Part shown: positions 1-7,616 of the stretch, piece by piece | Position numbering within the stretch: position 1 is the stretch's first letter | How the letters are laid out: each line of letters begins with the position of its first letter | Source: Spirochaetota bacterium | GTDB taxonomy: Bacteria > Spirochaetota > UBA4802 > JAFGJZ01 | Reading direction: 5' to 3' | Assembly: GCA_029554345.1 (NCBI GenBank) | Contig: JAKPJF010000159.1 | Span: forward strand, 1 to 44,014 | DNA: 44,014 nucleotides | Notes under the pieces: model-generated | The model's input: the letters and a program-made list of their open reading frames with translations, nothing else | What the model was told of the DNA's origin: nothing | Databases searched by the model: none | Program-made: the position numbers and the translations under genes

Positions 1-189
1 ATCATCATGAATGATATAACCTTCTGAAGGAGAATTATCTGAATTCATGCTTAGCGAATCAACTATTATAGAATTTTTTAGGATATCAATTTCATTGTCT
101 GTTATGGTTTCACTTTTTTTTGATGAAAAAAAAGCGAAAGCGCTTATGCTGCAAAGCAGGGTTGAAACAATTAATACTGCTTTTTTCAT
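1..189 (-). CDS. Partial exported protein (N-terminus only)
   Basis: The frame opens at an ATG at 189 and is still open at the window edge, giving 63 residues. The N-terminus begins MKKAVLIVSTLLCSISAFA, a classical signal peptide with a lysine-rich n-region, a hydrophobic core and an AFA-like cleavage site, so the product is probably periplasmic or outer-membrane. A strong ribosome binding site (GGAGG) lies six bases upstream of the ATG. The rest of the visible part is polar (SSKKSETITDNEID...) and shows no family I recognise. The start is well supported; the function is unknown. Confidence 0.7.
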   Translation of the reverse strand, partial: MKKAVLIVSTLLCSISAFAFFSSKKSETITDNEIDILKNSIIVDSLSMNSDNSPSEGYIIHDD

Positions 190-268
190 AATGCCCTCCG
201 GATAATATTCCACATTATTAGAGTCGGCATTTAGCTTAATATGCTTGATATACTGATTGAAGGAGAAT

Positions 269-298
269 AAAAAACCCTGATTTACTCAGGGTTTTTTT
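269..298 (-). terminator. Rho-independent terminator of the tRNA operon
   Basis: A 6-bp perfect stem, CCCTGA (275-280) with TCAGGG (286-291), encloses a 5-nt loop. On the minus strand it is followed by a T run (complement of 269-274). It begins immediately after the tRNA-Arg 3' end. The A/T tracts on both sides mean it could also work on the plus strand. Confidence 0.8.
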
Positions 299-372
299 CG
301 CGTCTGAGAGGATTCGAACCTCTGACCCTTTGATTCGTAGTCAAATACTCTATCCAGCTGAGCTACAGACGC
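299..372 (-). tRNA. tRNA-Arg (anticodon ACG)
   Basis: On the minus strand the gene folds as a 74-nt cloverleaf. The acceptor GCGTCTG pairs with CAGACGC and is followed by discriminator G. The anticodon stem TTTGA/TCAAA carries the loop CTACGAA, which gives anticodon ACG. The T-arm contains GGTTCGAATCC. The 3' CCA is not encoded (the next bases are AAA), so it must be added by CCA transferase. The gene starts directly after the stop codon of the membrane-protein gene at 373-783. Confidence 0.95.
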
Positions 373-783
373 TTATATGTTAAGCTTTTCAGCCTTAACG
401 CTTAAGAAAGGGATCTTGAAACTGCCGAAGCGGTAAGTTCTGTATATCAGATAAACCGAAAAGGCAAAATAAGAAACAATTCCAACAATATGAAAAAGTG
501 TTATTATAAATAGAAAAATACTGAATCCGCTTGCAACAACTATCCTGAAAAGAAAAAGAGCAGTTAATGCCAGTGAAACAACCGCTGAAAGGTAAAATCC
601 CTCTCTTGAATTTTTCTGACAGTTCTCAGATTCTGTTTTCAAATAGAGAGGAAATATCCAGCCTATAAAAGGAAAATAAGCAAAAGCCGAAAGTATTCTT
701 GTCCAATCAAGAGAGCGAACATAATCTATAGCCGGCTTAAGTTTAATTTTTAGGCTGTTAATTTTCTCTTTGATTCTATTCAT
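373..783 (-). CDS. Small multi-pass membrane protein inside a tRNA operon
   Basis: This 137-residue protein starts at MNRIKEKINSL. The frame stays open further upstream, but that extension lies inside tRNA-Ser(GCT), so the ATG at 783 is the sensible start. About 30 basic, soluble N-terminal residues are followed by three or four hydrophobic segments (around ILSAFAYFPFIGW, YLSAVVSLALTALFLF and IFLFIITLFHIVGIVSY). The FAYFPFIGWIFPLYL segment and its spacing recall the DUF4870/YIP1-like small membrane proteins, but I cannot assign a family firmly. The ATG is only 10 nt after the tRNA-Ser(GCT) 3' end, and the stop codon abuts the tRNA-Arg 5' end. The message is therefore probably released by tRNA processing. 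There is only a weak Shine-Dalgarno (AAGTGA). Function unknown. Confidence 0.7.
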   Translation of the reverse strand: MNRIKEKINSLKIKLKPAIDYVRSLDWTRILSAFAYFPFIGWIFPLYLKTESENCQKNSREGFYLSAVVSLALTALFLFRIVVASGFSIFLFIITLFHIVGIVSYFAFSVYLIYRTYRFGSFKIPFLSVKAEKLNI

Positions 784-793
784 ATCACTTATT

Positions 794-879
794 CGGAGAG
801 AGAGGGATTCGAACCCTCGGTACCGAAACGGTACCACGATTTAGCAAACCGTTCCCTTCGGCCTCTCGGGCATCTCTCC
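794..879 (-). tRNA. tRNA-Ser (anticodon GCT)
   Basis: This is an 86-nt class II tRNA on the minus strand. The acceptor GGAGAGA pairs with TCTCTCC and is followed by discriminator G. The anticodon stem ACGGT/ATCGT has loop TTGCTAA, which gives GCT (reads AGC/AGU). The long variable arm GGTACCGTTTCGGTACC is typical of serine tRNAs. The T-loop is GGTTCGAATCC and CCA is not encoded. Confidence 0.95.
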
Positions 880-892
880 TTATATAGATCTT

Positions 893-976
893 CGGATGGT
901 GAGGGATTCGAACCCCCGGAGCTATTAACTCAACGGTTTTCAAGACCGCCTCCATCGACCACTCGGACAACCATCC
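893..976 (-). tRNA. tRNA-Ser (anticodon TGA)
   Basis: This is an 84-nt class II tRNA on the minus strand. The acceptor GGATGGT pairs with ACCATCC and is followed by discriminator G. The anticodon loop CTTGAAA gives TGA. It has a variable arm, a GGTTCGAATCC T-loop and no encoded CCA. It is the first gene after the promoter at 984-1011. Confidence 0.95.
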
Positions 977-983
977 GTGAACG

Positions 984-1011
984 AATCTATCGAAGGGTCG
1001 TTTCTTGTCAA
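984..1011 (-). promoter_or_regulatory. Sigma-70-type promoter of the tRNA operon
   Basis: On the minus strand, TTGACA (complement of 1006-1011, a perfect -35) is separated by 16 bp from TAGATT (complement of 984-989, 4 of 6 matches to the -10 consensus). It points directly into tRNA-Ser(TGA). No other promoter is evident before the terminator at 269-298, so one transcript probably covers two tRNAs, the membrane-protein gene and the third tRNA. Confidence 0.65.
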
Positions 1012-1198
1012 TTAAATTTCTGGTTAAAAGCGAAAAAGATATAATTTAATTGACTGATTAAATGAAAAGATTATCCTTTATAGATGTTTTTTTCTTAGCA
1101 TGAAATCATAACGAATCAGAGTTTATTATGAGAAATTCATAGATAGAAAAGGATTTTTTCCTGATAGACTGAAGTTTATGTAGTGGAGATAATTGGCA

Positions 1199-2437
1199 AT
1201 GAGGAAAACAATTGTTATTTTTACCTCAGAGAAAGTAGACAAACTTGTTAAGAAAAACTACACATTTTCTCTTAGAATAAAATCAAACTTTGACAGTCCA
1301 TTAATTCAAAACAAGTATAGAGTAAAGTATATCAAAATCACTGATTTGTCATGGAGAACTATGCGTGACACAGACATTTTTGTTTTTTATAAAGCACAAT
1401 TCTTTTTAAAAAGTATTGTAAATTTGATCAGTGTTATTAAGAAGCTCGGGAAAACAGTTTTATTTGATATGGATGACTATTATTTAGATCTTCCGGATTA
1501 TTCATCAAGCAGGCATCTTAATGAGGGATGCCGTCGTGTAAATATGGTTGATAATATCGAACGTTCCGATCTGGTTGTTGTTTCAACTTCATATCTCAGA
1601 AACCAATTTCTAAAATATAACAAAAATACATTTATATGCGAGAACACTATTTATACGGATGATTTTAAGAAACCAATCAAGAATTCTTCGGTAATAAATA
1701 TTTTAATCACGTCTGGCGATAATCTAAAATTGAATTCATTTAAGGATGATTTTTTACTTTGCCTAAAAAATATAAAGAAAAAATTCGGAGATAATGTGGT
1801 CTTGTATTTTCTTGGGAAGTTCTCAAATGTTGAAAATATCTCTCAGATAGCTGATCATGTCATCGATAAGTTGTCTCCATCACGTTATCTTGAGTTTATA
1901 AGAGAGAAAGATTTTCATATAGGGCTTGTTCCTTTGGGCGCAGAGGAGGATCCTGATACCCTAGTTTCTCACTCATCTAAATCTAATATTAAATTTCTAG
2001 AATTTGCTGCAAATGGAATCGCGGGGGTGTATTCTGATATCGAACCGTATAAAATGATTGAAACTGGATATAATGGTATCCTGGTTAAAAACAATCTTGA
2101 TGATTGGTATTATGCGGTAGAAAAGATTATTTGCGACTATGATTTAAGAGAAAGAATAGTACAAAATTCACAGAAAGTTGTTAAAGAGAAATATTCGAAG
2201 GAAATTTCTCAAAATAAATGGTTAAAGTTGCTTGATAATCTATCTTTGGCTATTCAAGATGATAAGAACATTAGTTTCAACATTATTGATTTTATCAAAC
2301 TTCAATACTGTAAACTTGATTATCATATTAATCTTTTTCATCAAAAGTTTCTTTTTATCAGAATGCTTATTCGTAGTCGAGAATATCGGGAAATTGGGAT
2401 TAGAATTCTAAATATTTTCAGGGCATTTTTCAAATGA
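1199..2437 (+). CDS. Glycosyltransferase (GT4-like)
   Basis: A protein of about 412 residues that looks like a GT-B fold glycosyltransferase. The best evidence is the C-terminal nucleotide-sugar half. A stretch with LVPLGAEEDPDTLVSHSSKSN is followed by KFLEFAANGIAGVYSD and by ETGYNGILVKNNLDDWYYAVEKI, which matches the donor-binding E-x7-E neighbourhood of GT4 enzymes. Residues about 85-110 (KTVLFDMDDYY) resemble the inter-domain start of such enzymes. The ATG at 1199 lies 10 nt after GGAG at 1185-1188; an in-frame TTG at 1193 is an alternative start. The gene stands alone, with about 200 nt of non-coding DNA upstream and 438 nt downstream. It may act in cell-surface or flagellar glycan synthesis, but the acceptor and the sugar cannot be read from the sequence. 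Confidence 0.75.
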   Translation: MRKTIVIFTSEKVDKLVKKNYTFSLRIKSNFDSPLIQNKYRVKYIKITDLSWRTMRDTDIFVFYKAQFFLKSIVNLISVIKKLGKTVLFDMDDYYLDLPDYSSSRHLNEGCRRVNMVDNIERSDLVVVSTSYLRNQFLKYNKNTFICENTIYTDDFKKPIKNSSVINILITSGDNLKLNSFKDDFLLCLKNIKKKFGDNVVLYFLGKFSNVENISQIADHVIDKLSPSRYLEFIREKDFHIGLVPLGAEEDPDTLVSHSSKSNIKFLEFAANGIAGVYSDIEPYKMIETGYNGILVKNNLDDWYYAVEKIICDYDLRERIVQNSQKVVKEKYSKEISQNKWLKLLDNLSLAIQDDKNISFNIIDFIKLQYCKLDYHINLFHQKFLFIRMLIRSREYREIGIRILNIFRAFFK

Positions 2438-2875
2438 TCCCGTGAATAATGTCATATAAGTAACTTAGTGAAAAGTACATTTGTTTGATAAAACGGGTTT
2501 ATATTTCCCGTGATGATGATATTTCATTAAACTGTAATAATACTGTGAATCTAATACAGTTTTGTCGCAGGGTGAAATTAGTAAAATACAATTCATGCGC
2601 GTATTTGCCTTTTTGTGTTTCCGGGTAAATGTTCAAATAAATTCTTAAAATATTTAATCCAACAAGCAGAGCTCAGGCTGGGTTCTACTCATGAGGGCAT
2701 TTGTCGGAAAAGATTGATTGATCGGTTTTTTCTGAAAGTCTATAGATTTATTTCAATTTTATGATTATTGCTTAATTTGTCAGGATTGAGCAAAATATAT
2801 GTTGAAAATATTATTGACAAAAATCATCAGTTTTAATCTTTTGAATAATAATTTGAGATTCGATGGAGAAAGAAA
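2438..2875. other. Intergenic region, 438 nt, no gene seen
   Basis: AT-rich sequence with no credible coding frame on either strand. An imperfect hairpin (ACGGG at 2493-2497 with CCCGT at 2507-2511) follows the glycosyltransferase but lacks a T tract. A perfect -35 hexamer TTGACA occurs at 2814-2819, about 60 nt before rpmF. No clear -10 stands at the normal spacing (AT-rich TTTTAATC and GAATAAT lie at short and long spacings). A promoter for rpmF-rnc probably lies here, but I cannot place it exactly. Confidence 0.4.
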
Positions 2876-3070
2876 GTGGCTGTACCTAAGAGGCGTAAAT
2901 CAAAGTCCAAATCAAGTATGAGATGGGCTCATGAAGCGATAGATGTTCCAAATTTGAGACCGTGTCCGAATTGCGGAGCTTATGGGCTTCCTCATAGAGT
3001 TTGTCCTTCCTGCATGCAGTATAAAGGTAAGCAGGTCAGGCTTAAAAAAGCTGTCGTAACTGAAGCTTAA
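2876..3070 (+). CDS. rpmF: 50S ribosomal protein L32
   Basis: 64 residues, the normal L32 length. The N-terminus [13 protein letters not shown] is diagnostic. The core contains the zinc-ribbon cysteines CPNCG...CPSC (zinc-binding L32 form). Translation starts at GTG 2876, with GGAG at 2864-2867. L32 is a structural protein of the large ribosomal subunit near the peptidyl-transferase region. In many bacteria rpmF is followed by plsX and fab genes or acpP before rnc; here rnc follows directly, across a hairpin terminator. Identification is firm. Confidence 0.95.
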   Translation: MAVPKRRKSKSKSSMRWAHEAIDVPNLRPCPNCGAYGLPHRVCPSCMQYKGKQVRLKKAVVTEA

Positions 3071-3072
3071 TG

Positions 3073-3094
3073 AAGCGCCCTAGGGCGCTTTTTT
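3073..3094 (+). terminator. Terminator/attenuator between rpmF and rnc
   Basis: An 8-bp GC-rich perfect stem, AAGCGCCC (3073-3080) with GGGCGCTT (3083-3090), has a 2-nt TA loop centre and is followed by a T run. It lies 3 nt after the rpmF stop and 15 nt before rnc. Either rnc has its own weak start or this is a partial terminator that lowers RNase III expression relative to L32. Confidence 0.8.
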
Positions 3095-3108
3095 ATTTGT
3101 AAAATAAT

Positions 3109-3849
3109 ATGTTCAAAATTCTTTCTGATAAACGAGATAAATCCAGAGAAAAAATTTTATCTGATTTTCAACAGAAAATCGGCTATTTTTTTAAAGATGA
3201 GGATTTTCTTGATTCCGCATTGATTCACCGCTCATATGTAAATGAGACAAAGCTTCATATCCATGATAATGAACGTCTCGAGTTTCTGGGAGACTCTGTT
3301 CTTGCATTGGTCGTTAATGAATATATCTTTAAAAAATTTCCATTATACCATGAAGGAGAATTGGCTAAAATAAAAGCCAAGGTCGTATCCGAAGATGTTC
3401 TTGCAAAAGTAGCTAGAAACATAGGAATCGGAGATTATCTTCTAATGGGAAGGGGTGAAGATCTTTCCGGCGGCCGTTTGCGTGATTCGATTTTATCTGA
3501 TGCTGTTGAGGCTGTAATTGGAGCTATTTATCTGGATTCAGGTCTCAAATCTTCAAGAGACTTCATACTTTCTAATATTAAGCCCTATATAAGAGATGTT
3601 CAGAAGATCCCGAGCAGTATAGATCCCAAGAGTTCAATTCAGGAATTTGTTCAGAAAAAATATAAGGAAAAACCTGAATACAGATTAATGAGCGAAAGCG
3701 GTCCTGATCATTGTAAAAATTTTGAGGTTGCCTTGCTGATAAACGGAAAAGAGATTGTACGTTCTTCTGGAAGCAGTATTAGAAGAGCAGAGGCTTCTGC
3801 CGCGGAAAAGGCTCTTGAAATGAAGAGAAAAGGTACTTTGGAGTTGTAA
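3109..3849 (+). CDS. rnc: Ribonuclease III
   Basis: 246 residues, typical length. Residues about 20-150 form the endonuclease domain. The signature NERLEFLGDSVLALV holds metal-binding E58 and D62, and SDAVEAVIGAIY holds D131 and E134. A double-stranded RNA-binding domain occupies about 170-240 and ends with the RRAEASAAEKAL helix. The enzyme cleaves dsRNA in rRNA precursors and mRNAs. In type II CRISPR systems host RNase III also cuts the tracrRNA:crRNA duplex, so this gene may serve the cas9 locus at 37288. No good Shine-Dalgarno precedes the ATG, consistent with low expression. The Nudix gene follows after a single base. Confidence 0.96.
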   Translation: MFKILSDKRDKSREKILSDFQQKIGYFFKDEDFLDSALIHRSYVNETKLHIHDNERLEFLGDSVLALVVNEYIFKKFPLYHEGELAKIKAKVVSEDVLAKVARNIGIGDYLLMGRGEDLSGGRLRDSILSDAVEAVIGAIYLDSGLKSSRDFILSNIKPYIRDVQKIPSSIDPKSSIQEFVQKKYKEKPEYRLMSESGPDHCKNFEVALLINGKEIVRSSGSSIRRAEASAAEKALEMKRKGTLEL

Positions 3850-3850
3850 T

Positions 3851-4300
3851 TTGCCGAAAAAGAAAATACGCATCCGTGTCGGCGGAATCATTATAAAAAA
3901 CGCAAAAGTTCTTCTTGTAGAACACACAAAAGAAGGAGAATCGTATTTTCTTACTCCAGGCGGCGGGGTGGATTTTTGTGAAGATGCAAAAACTGCTCTT
4001 AAGCGTGAATTTTTGGAAGAATTATCAATAGAGGTAGTCCCCAAAGATATAGTTTACGTTTCTGAATCAATATCGCCAGATTCGTCACGGCATATATTCA
4101 ATATAATTTTTTTATGTACTTATAAATCGGGTAAGATTAAACTCGGTTCTGACAAAAGATTGTCAGGATATAAGTATTTTGGGGTAGAAGAATTGGATAC
4201 CGTTACGATTTTCCCTGATACACTGAAAAAAAGAATCAAAGAAATAATGCATTCTGAATCTGCAGATAAAATTTATCATGGAAACAGCTGGAAAAAGTAA
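3851..4300 (+). CDS. Nudix hydrolase
   Basis: 149 residues. The Nudix box runs from GGVDFCEDAKTALK to REFLEELSI, fitting G-x5-E-x7-RE-x2-EE, except that Ser replaces the usual second Gly near the end. These residues bind Mg2+ for hydrolysis of a nucleoside diphosphate linked to another moiety; the substrate cannot be read from the sequence. The start is TTG at 3851, with GGAG at 3840-3843 inside the end of rnc, which implies translational coupling. The stop overlaps the ATG of the STAS gene (TAATG). Housecleaning of damaged nucleotides or ADP-sugar hydrolysis are possible roles. Confidence 0.85.
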   Translation: MPKKKIRIRVGGIIIKNAKVLLVEHTKEGESYFLTPGGGVDFCEDAKTALKREFLEELSIEVVPKDIVYVSESISPDSSRHIFNIIFLCTYKSGKIKLGSDKRLSGYKYFGVEELDTVTIFPDTLKKRIKEIMHSESADKIYHGNSWKK

Positions 4301-4644
4301 TGGATTTTTCTTATTCTTCAGAAGATTTTGATAATTATAAACTGATAACCCTATACGGAAACCTTTCACTTTCTGTGTGCAGTGATTTTGAGCGTTTTCT
4401 CAGAGAAAACCTTAAAAAACAAAACATTGTAATTGATATGAAAGACATTCGTGTTGTTACAACATCCGGAATGAATATATTTGTTACGGCCGGAATTGAT
4501 GCTAAAAACATCGGGAAACGTGTTATAATAATGCGTCCGGGCAGTGATCTTCGAGAAATGATTGAGCGGATGCATAATTATGAATACTTCATCATTGTTG
4601 ATTCAATTGAAGAAGCAAAAATGAAAATAAAGTACTATACGTAA
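4300..4644 (+). CDS. STAS-domain anti-anti-sigma-factor-like protein
   Basis: 114 residues, the size of a single STAS domain. The fold pattern is visible: an N-terminal strand pair (YKLITLYGNLSLS), a helix with FERFLRENL, the strand NIVIDMKDIRVV, then TTSGMNIFVTAG and the strand KRVIIMRP. In SpoIIAA-type proteins the phosphorylated Ser lies in a D-S-S-G motif. Here the motif reads T-T-S-G, so the acidic residue is lost and a Thr or the following Ser would be the phospho-acceptor. STAS proteins of this type bind anti-sigma kinases in partner switching; no RsbW/SpoIIAB-like kinase is next to it. The gene is the last of the rpmF-rnc-Nudix-STAS group and overlaps the Nudix stop by one base. Confidence 0.8.
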   Translation: MDFSYSSEDFDNYKLITLYGNLSLSVCSDFERFLRENLKKQNIVIDMKDIRVVTTSGMNIFVTAGIDAKNIGKRVIIMRPGSDLREMIERMHNYEYFIIVDSIEEAKMKIKYYT

Positions 4645-4666
4645 TATGGTAATTATAAAGACGCCG

Positions 4667-5413
4667 TTAGAAAAAGCGGATATATTTTTTGCCGCTTTCA
4701 ATGTTTGTTCCGAGAACGCCCTCTGTGTCAAAAAAATCTTTAATGCTGTTATTCGAGAAAACGGAAGAATCTCCCTGTTTAATAATTTTTCCTTCATTCA
4801 TAATTGCAATGCTGTCAGCAGTACAAATTGAGAAATTCGGATCATTATTTGCCATAATTATTATATTTGATTTTTTGGAATATTTTATAAGTTCTCTGTT
4901 TAGAATTTTAAGAGATAACGGATCCAAAAAAGCTTCAGGAGCATCGAGAAGAAGTATTTTTTTTGATTGTGAAATCTTGGCTGCTGTAAAAAGAAGACTT
5001 TTAGCAGAATGGGGAATGTTTGAAATATTTTCACTTATGTATTCTTTTAATCCGAAATTTGAGGATAATTCGGCAATGAGACTTTTATCTTCTTCGTTAA
5101 AGAAAGTAAGTTTGCCTTTTATTTTCCTGCGTGATAAGTATAAAAATTCTTTTACCGTAAGAGATTCATCTTTTGAAGGAATGGTTTCGTTTGAGCTTAT
5201 ATGATTTTTTAGTTCATTGGTAATACATGAATTTTTAAAGAAGAAATCCCCGCCCAGAATTTTTATAGAACCGGACAGTGAAGATATAAAAACTGATTTA
5301 CCGGATGATGATTTGCCGCAAATAGAAAAAATTTCGCCTTCTGAAATACGTAAATTTATTTCACCAAGAATAAAATTCCCGATTTTAGTTTTAAAACCGC
5401 ATATTTCAAACAT
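4667..5413 (-). CDS. Degenerate ABC-transporter ATP-binding-like protein
   Basis: 248 residues with an ABC-ATPase layout. Walker A GKSSSGKS (about residues 33-40) is intact. The later motifs are eroded. Where LSGGQ should be it reads SNIPHSAKSLL. Walker B is LLLDAPEAFLDP, with Ala in place of the catalytic Glu (normally LLLDEP). The switch region reads IIMANNDPNF, with Asn where the H-loop His belongs. It may therefore bind but not efficiently hydrolyse ATP, or act as a regulatory or structural partner. The start codon overlaps the stop of the upstream TPR gene (TAATG), so the two are translated together. No permease gene is adjacent. It converges with the STAS gene at 4644. A slow drift to pseudogene is possible, but the frame is intact and coupled. 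Confidence 0.75.
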   Translation of the reverse strand: MFEICGFKTKIGNFILGEINLRISEGEIFSICGKSSSGKSVFISSLSGSIKILGGDFFFKNSCITNELKNHISSNETIPSKDESLTVKEFLYLSRRKIKGKLTFFNEEDKSLIAELSSNFGLKEYISENISNIPHSAKSLLFTAAKISQSKKILLLDAPEAFLDPLSLKILNRELIKYSKKSNIIIMANNDPNFSICTADSIAIMNEGKIIKQGDSSVFSNNSIKDFFDTEGVLGTNIESGKKYIRFF

Positions 5414-6876
5414 TACTGTGAAACTGTGTCCGGAGATTTAACCGGTTCATTTATCAATTTGTCTTCGTTTATTATTTCCTGCATTATAGGTCTAAGATTT
5501 TTATTATCAAGAGCCATGGATTTTATAGCGGTATCATTTTTTATTTCAGAAAGAGTTTGTTTACATTTATCCCTTTGGTTGTCCTTAAGGTATGCCAATG
5601 CCAGAAGAAGTTTGTTTTCGTTGGATAAAGAAACGGACTCCAGAAAATGAATTGTTTTTTTGAAATTCAAAGTTTCGAAATAAGCTTTTCCGGCGTTTAG
5701 TTTCATCTGTCCATCCATCATTTTTTCCGGAATAGCTGAAATGATTCTTGTGAACTGAGAATATGATTTCTGAGAAAAATGATAATTTGCACTGATAACA
5801 AAAGCCTTGTAAAACTTGTCAGGAATTTCGTTTGATGTTGATACTGCGTTGAAGAGTTTATCGAAATAAGCAATGTATTCTGTTTTATTCTGTTTGTAAT
5901 AAATTGTTCCGATTTGGAAAAGAACCTGAGGGGAATTCGGCAAAAGTTTATCGATAGATTTCAAAGTTGAAACAGCCTTATCATAATCAGAATTGCTGAT
6001 ATAGATTACAGACATTATAAAAAGGGGATCTGTTTCGCTTTTCCTGAGATTTGATGCTTTAACTGCATCTTCAAGAGCTTCATCATAATTTTTAACATTA
6101 TATCTGCATGTGGCGCGTTTAAGAAATAGGGTATATTCAGTGTCGCTTGTAGTGATGCCGTAGATTATACAGTTCGAATAATATTTCTCGGCACTGGCGA
6201 ATGAATTTTGGCTGAAATATATATCGGCTAGTATTCTATTTGCGCCATAATAAAAAGGAAGTTTTTCTGCGACAATCGAAAGTTCTCTTGCTGCTCCGTT
6301 TTTGTCGTTGAGATCGAAAAGAATCATTCCAATCTGATAATGTGGTGCTAAAAAAGCAGAATCTTGCGCTGCTGCTTTTTTGAACGATTCAATTGCTTCA
6401 TTTTTCTTTCCGCTTTCTTTGAGTGATACACCTTCTTTATAAAAATTCTGTGCGTTTTGATTATCCGTCCATAAAAGTTTATCAATGAGAGTATCTATTT
6501 TTTTTACTGACTCATGATTATTCATATTCTTGTAGAAAGTTTTATAGGCAATAACTATATCTTTAGGTTCTCCTCTCTGTTCAACCATTAAGTTATAGTT
6601 CCAATACGCAAAATTTTTAAACCGTTTATCTGTATTTCCTTCAATTGCAAGTCTATAATATTCTTCAGCTTCTTTGAAGTTACCTAAATTTTTTTCAATT
6701 TCACCAAGAAAGAAATAGGAATTTCCGTCTTTAGGATTCTGCTCTACTGCGGCAAGAAATTCTTCTTTAGCTTTATCGTAATTTTTTTTTGTGTAATATG
6801 ATCGGCCTGCAGAATATCCGGCATTAAGAACTGCCGGTATCAAGAATGCTGTCAAAAGTAATAATTTTGTTTTCAT
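5413..6876 (-). CDS. Exported tetratricopeptide-repeat protein
   Basis: 487 residues. A signal peptide (MKTKLLLLTAFLIPAVLNA) is followed by TPR units over nearly the whole length. Clear examples are YYTKKNYDKAKEEFLAAVEQ near residue 27, SYFFLGEIEKNLGNFKEAEEYY near 53, and further units around residues 145-185, 215-300 and 330-430. It is expected to be periplasmic or anchored outside the inner membrane as a protein-protein scaffold. The gene is first in a two-gene unit with the degenerate ABC ATPase, whose ATG overlaps its stop. The partner and pathway are unknown. A GAGG lies about 14 nt upstream of the ATG, so translation may be weak. Confidence 0.85.
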   Translation of the reverse strand: MKTKLLLLTAFLIPAVLNAGYSAGRSYYTKKNYDKAKEEFLAAVEQNPKDGNSYFFLGEIEKNLGNFKEAEEYYRLAIEGNTDKRFKNFAYWNYNLMVEQRGEPKDIVIAYKTFYKNMNNHESVKKIDTLIDKLLWTDNQNAQNFYKEGVSLKESGKKNEAIESFKKAAAQDSAFLAPHYQIGMILFDLNDKNGAARELSIVAEKLPFYYGANRILADIYFSQNSFASAEKYYSNCIIYGITTSDTEYTLFLKRATCRYNVKNYDEALEDAVKASNLRKSETDPLFIMSVIYISNSDYDKAVSTLKSIDKLLPNSPQVLFQIGTIYYKQNKTEYIAYFDKLFNAVSTSNEIPDKFYKAFVISANYHFSQKSYSQFTRIISAIPEKMMDGQMKLNAGKAYFETLNFKKTIHFLESVSLSNENKLLLALAYLKDNQRDKCKQTLSEIKNDTAIKSMALDNKNLRPIMQEIINEDKLINEPVKSPDTVSQ

Positions 6877-6957
6877 GGCGGAAAAATCAACCTCTAATGG
6901 TTCTTTGTCAAGATTAAATTGTATGCTTTTAGAAAAAGAAATCGTTGTAATTATATT

Positions 6958-7527
6958 TTAAATCCCAGAATTGATTTCATTCTCCCGTATTATTATTGCT
7001 GAAAACTTCTCAATCTGAACTTCAGACGATTTCCATTCATTTTGAGATAGTCCGGCTTTCATACAGGTGTGTGATAAAAATTCCTCTTTGGACATGCTGT
7101 TTTCTGTAGCTACTTGCGGAAGAAGGAGTCCTCTTTTCATCCCTTTTGTAATTATAAGACCGTCTTCTCCGATTATAATTTCATCCATTGAATTGATTTT
7201 TTCTATCGGCGACAGAATTGATACTTCAAAATCAATATGCTGATATTCTTCTGCAGAAACAGGATTAAAACGAGGATCCCGGAATGCAGCGGAGAGAGCA
7301 AGATCGTATATAGCTTCGCGTATGGGCATAAAACCCTCGATATATCCGATACATCCGCGGAGTTTACCGTTTTTGTGAATAGTCACAAAAATTCCGCTTT
7401 TCTTGTCAAAAAAAGAATCTGTAAGATCGGGAGTGAATGAAGTTTGTTTGAAAAGTTCCGTCTCAACAGCTTTGCGTGCCGCAAGTATTATATTTTTTTT
7501 GTTTTCAAAACTTATTGATAAATTCAT
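6958..7527 (-). CDS. AMMECR1-domain protein (AmmeMemoRadiSam system A type)
   Basis: 189 residues, the size of a single AMMECR1 domain. The family hallmark LRGCIGYIEG lies at about residues 57-66, preceded by GIFVTIHKNGK and followed by AFRDPRFNPVSAEE, IDFEVSILSPIE and GLLLPQVA, all typical of the family. In many bacteria this protein is encoded with a Memo protein and a radical SAM enzyme in a system of uncertain biochemical role. Here the divergent neighbour is a radical SAM protein of a different (COG0731, TYW1-like) type and no Memo gene is present, so the standard three-gene set is not complete in this window. The start has GAGGATAT just upstream. Confidence 0.9.
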   Translation of the reverse strand: MNLSISFENKKNIILAARKAVETELFKQTSFTPDLTDSFFDKKSGIFVTIHKNGKLRGCIGYIEGFMPIREAIYDLALSAAFRDPRFNPVSAEEYQHIDFEVSILSPIEKINSMDEIIIGEDGLIITKGMKRGLLLPQVATENSMSKEEFLSHTCMKAGLSQNEWKSSEVQIEKFSAIIIRENEINSGI

Positions 7528-7616
7528 ATATCCTCATTCGGATGATACGGAATATCCGCCATCTTTTGACTTTAATTCTATTATATATTATATTAATTGT
7601 CAACAAAGGAGAATGC

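Noticed and set aside
785-970. Minus-strand open frame across two tRNA genes
   Set aside because: It is a translation of tRNA-Ser sequences.
4646-4831. Small plus-strand frame after the STAS gene
   Set aside because: It is mostly antisense to the ABC-like gene and shows no independent start signal or conserved features.
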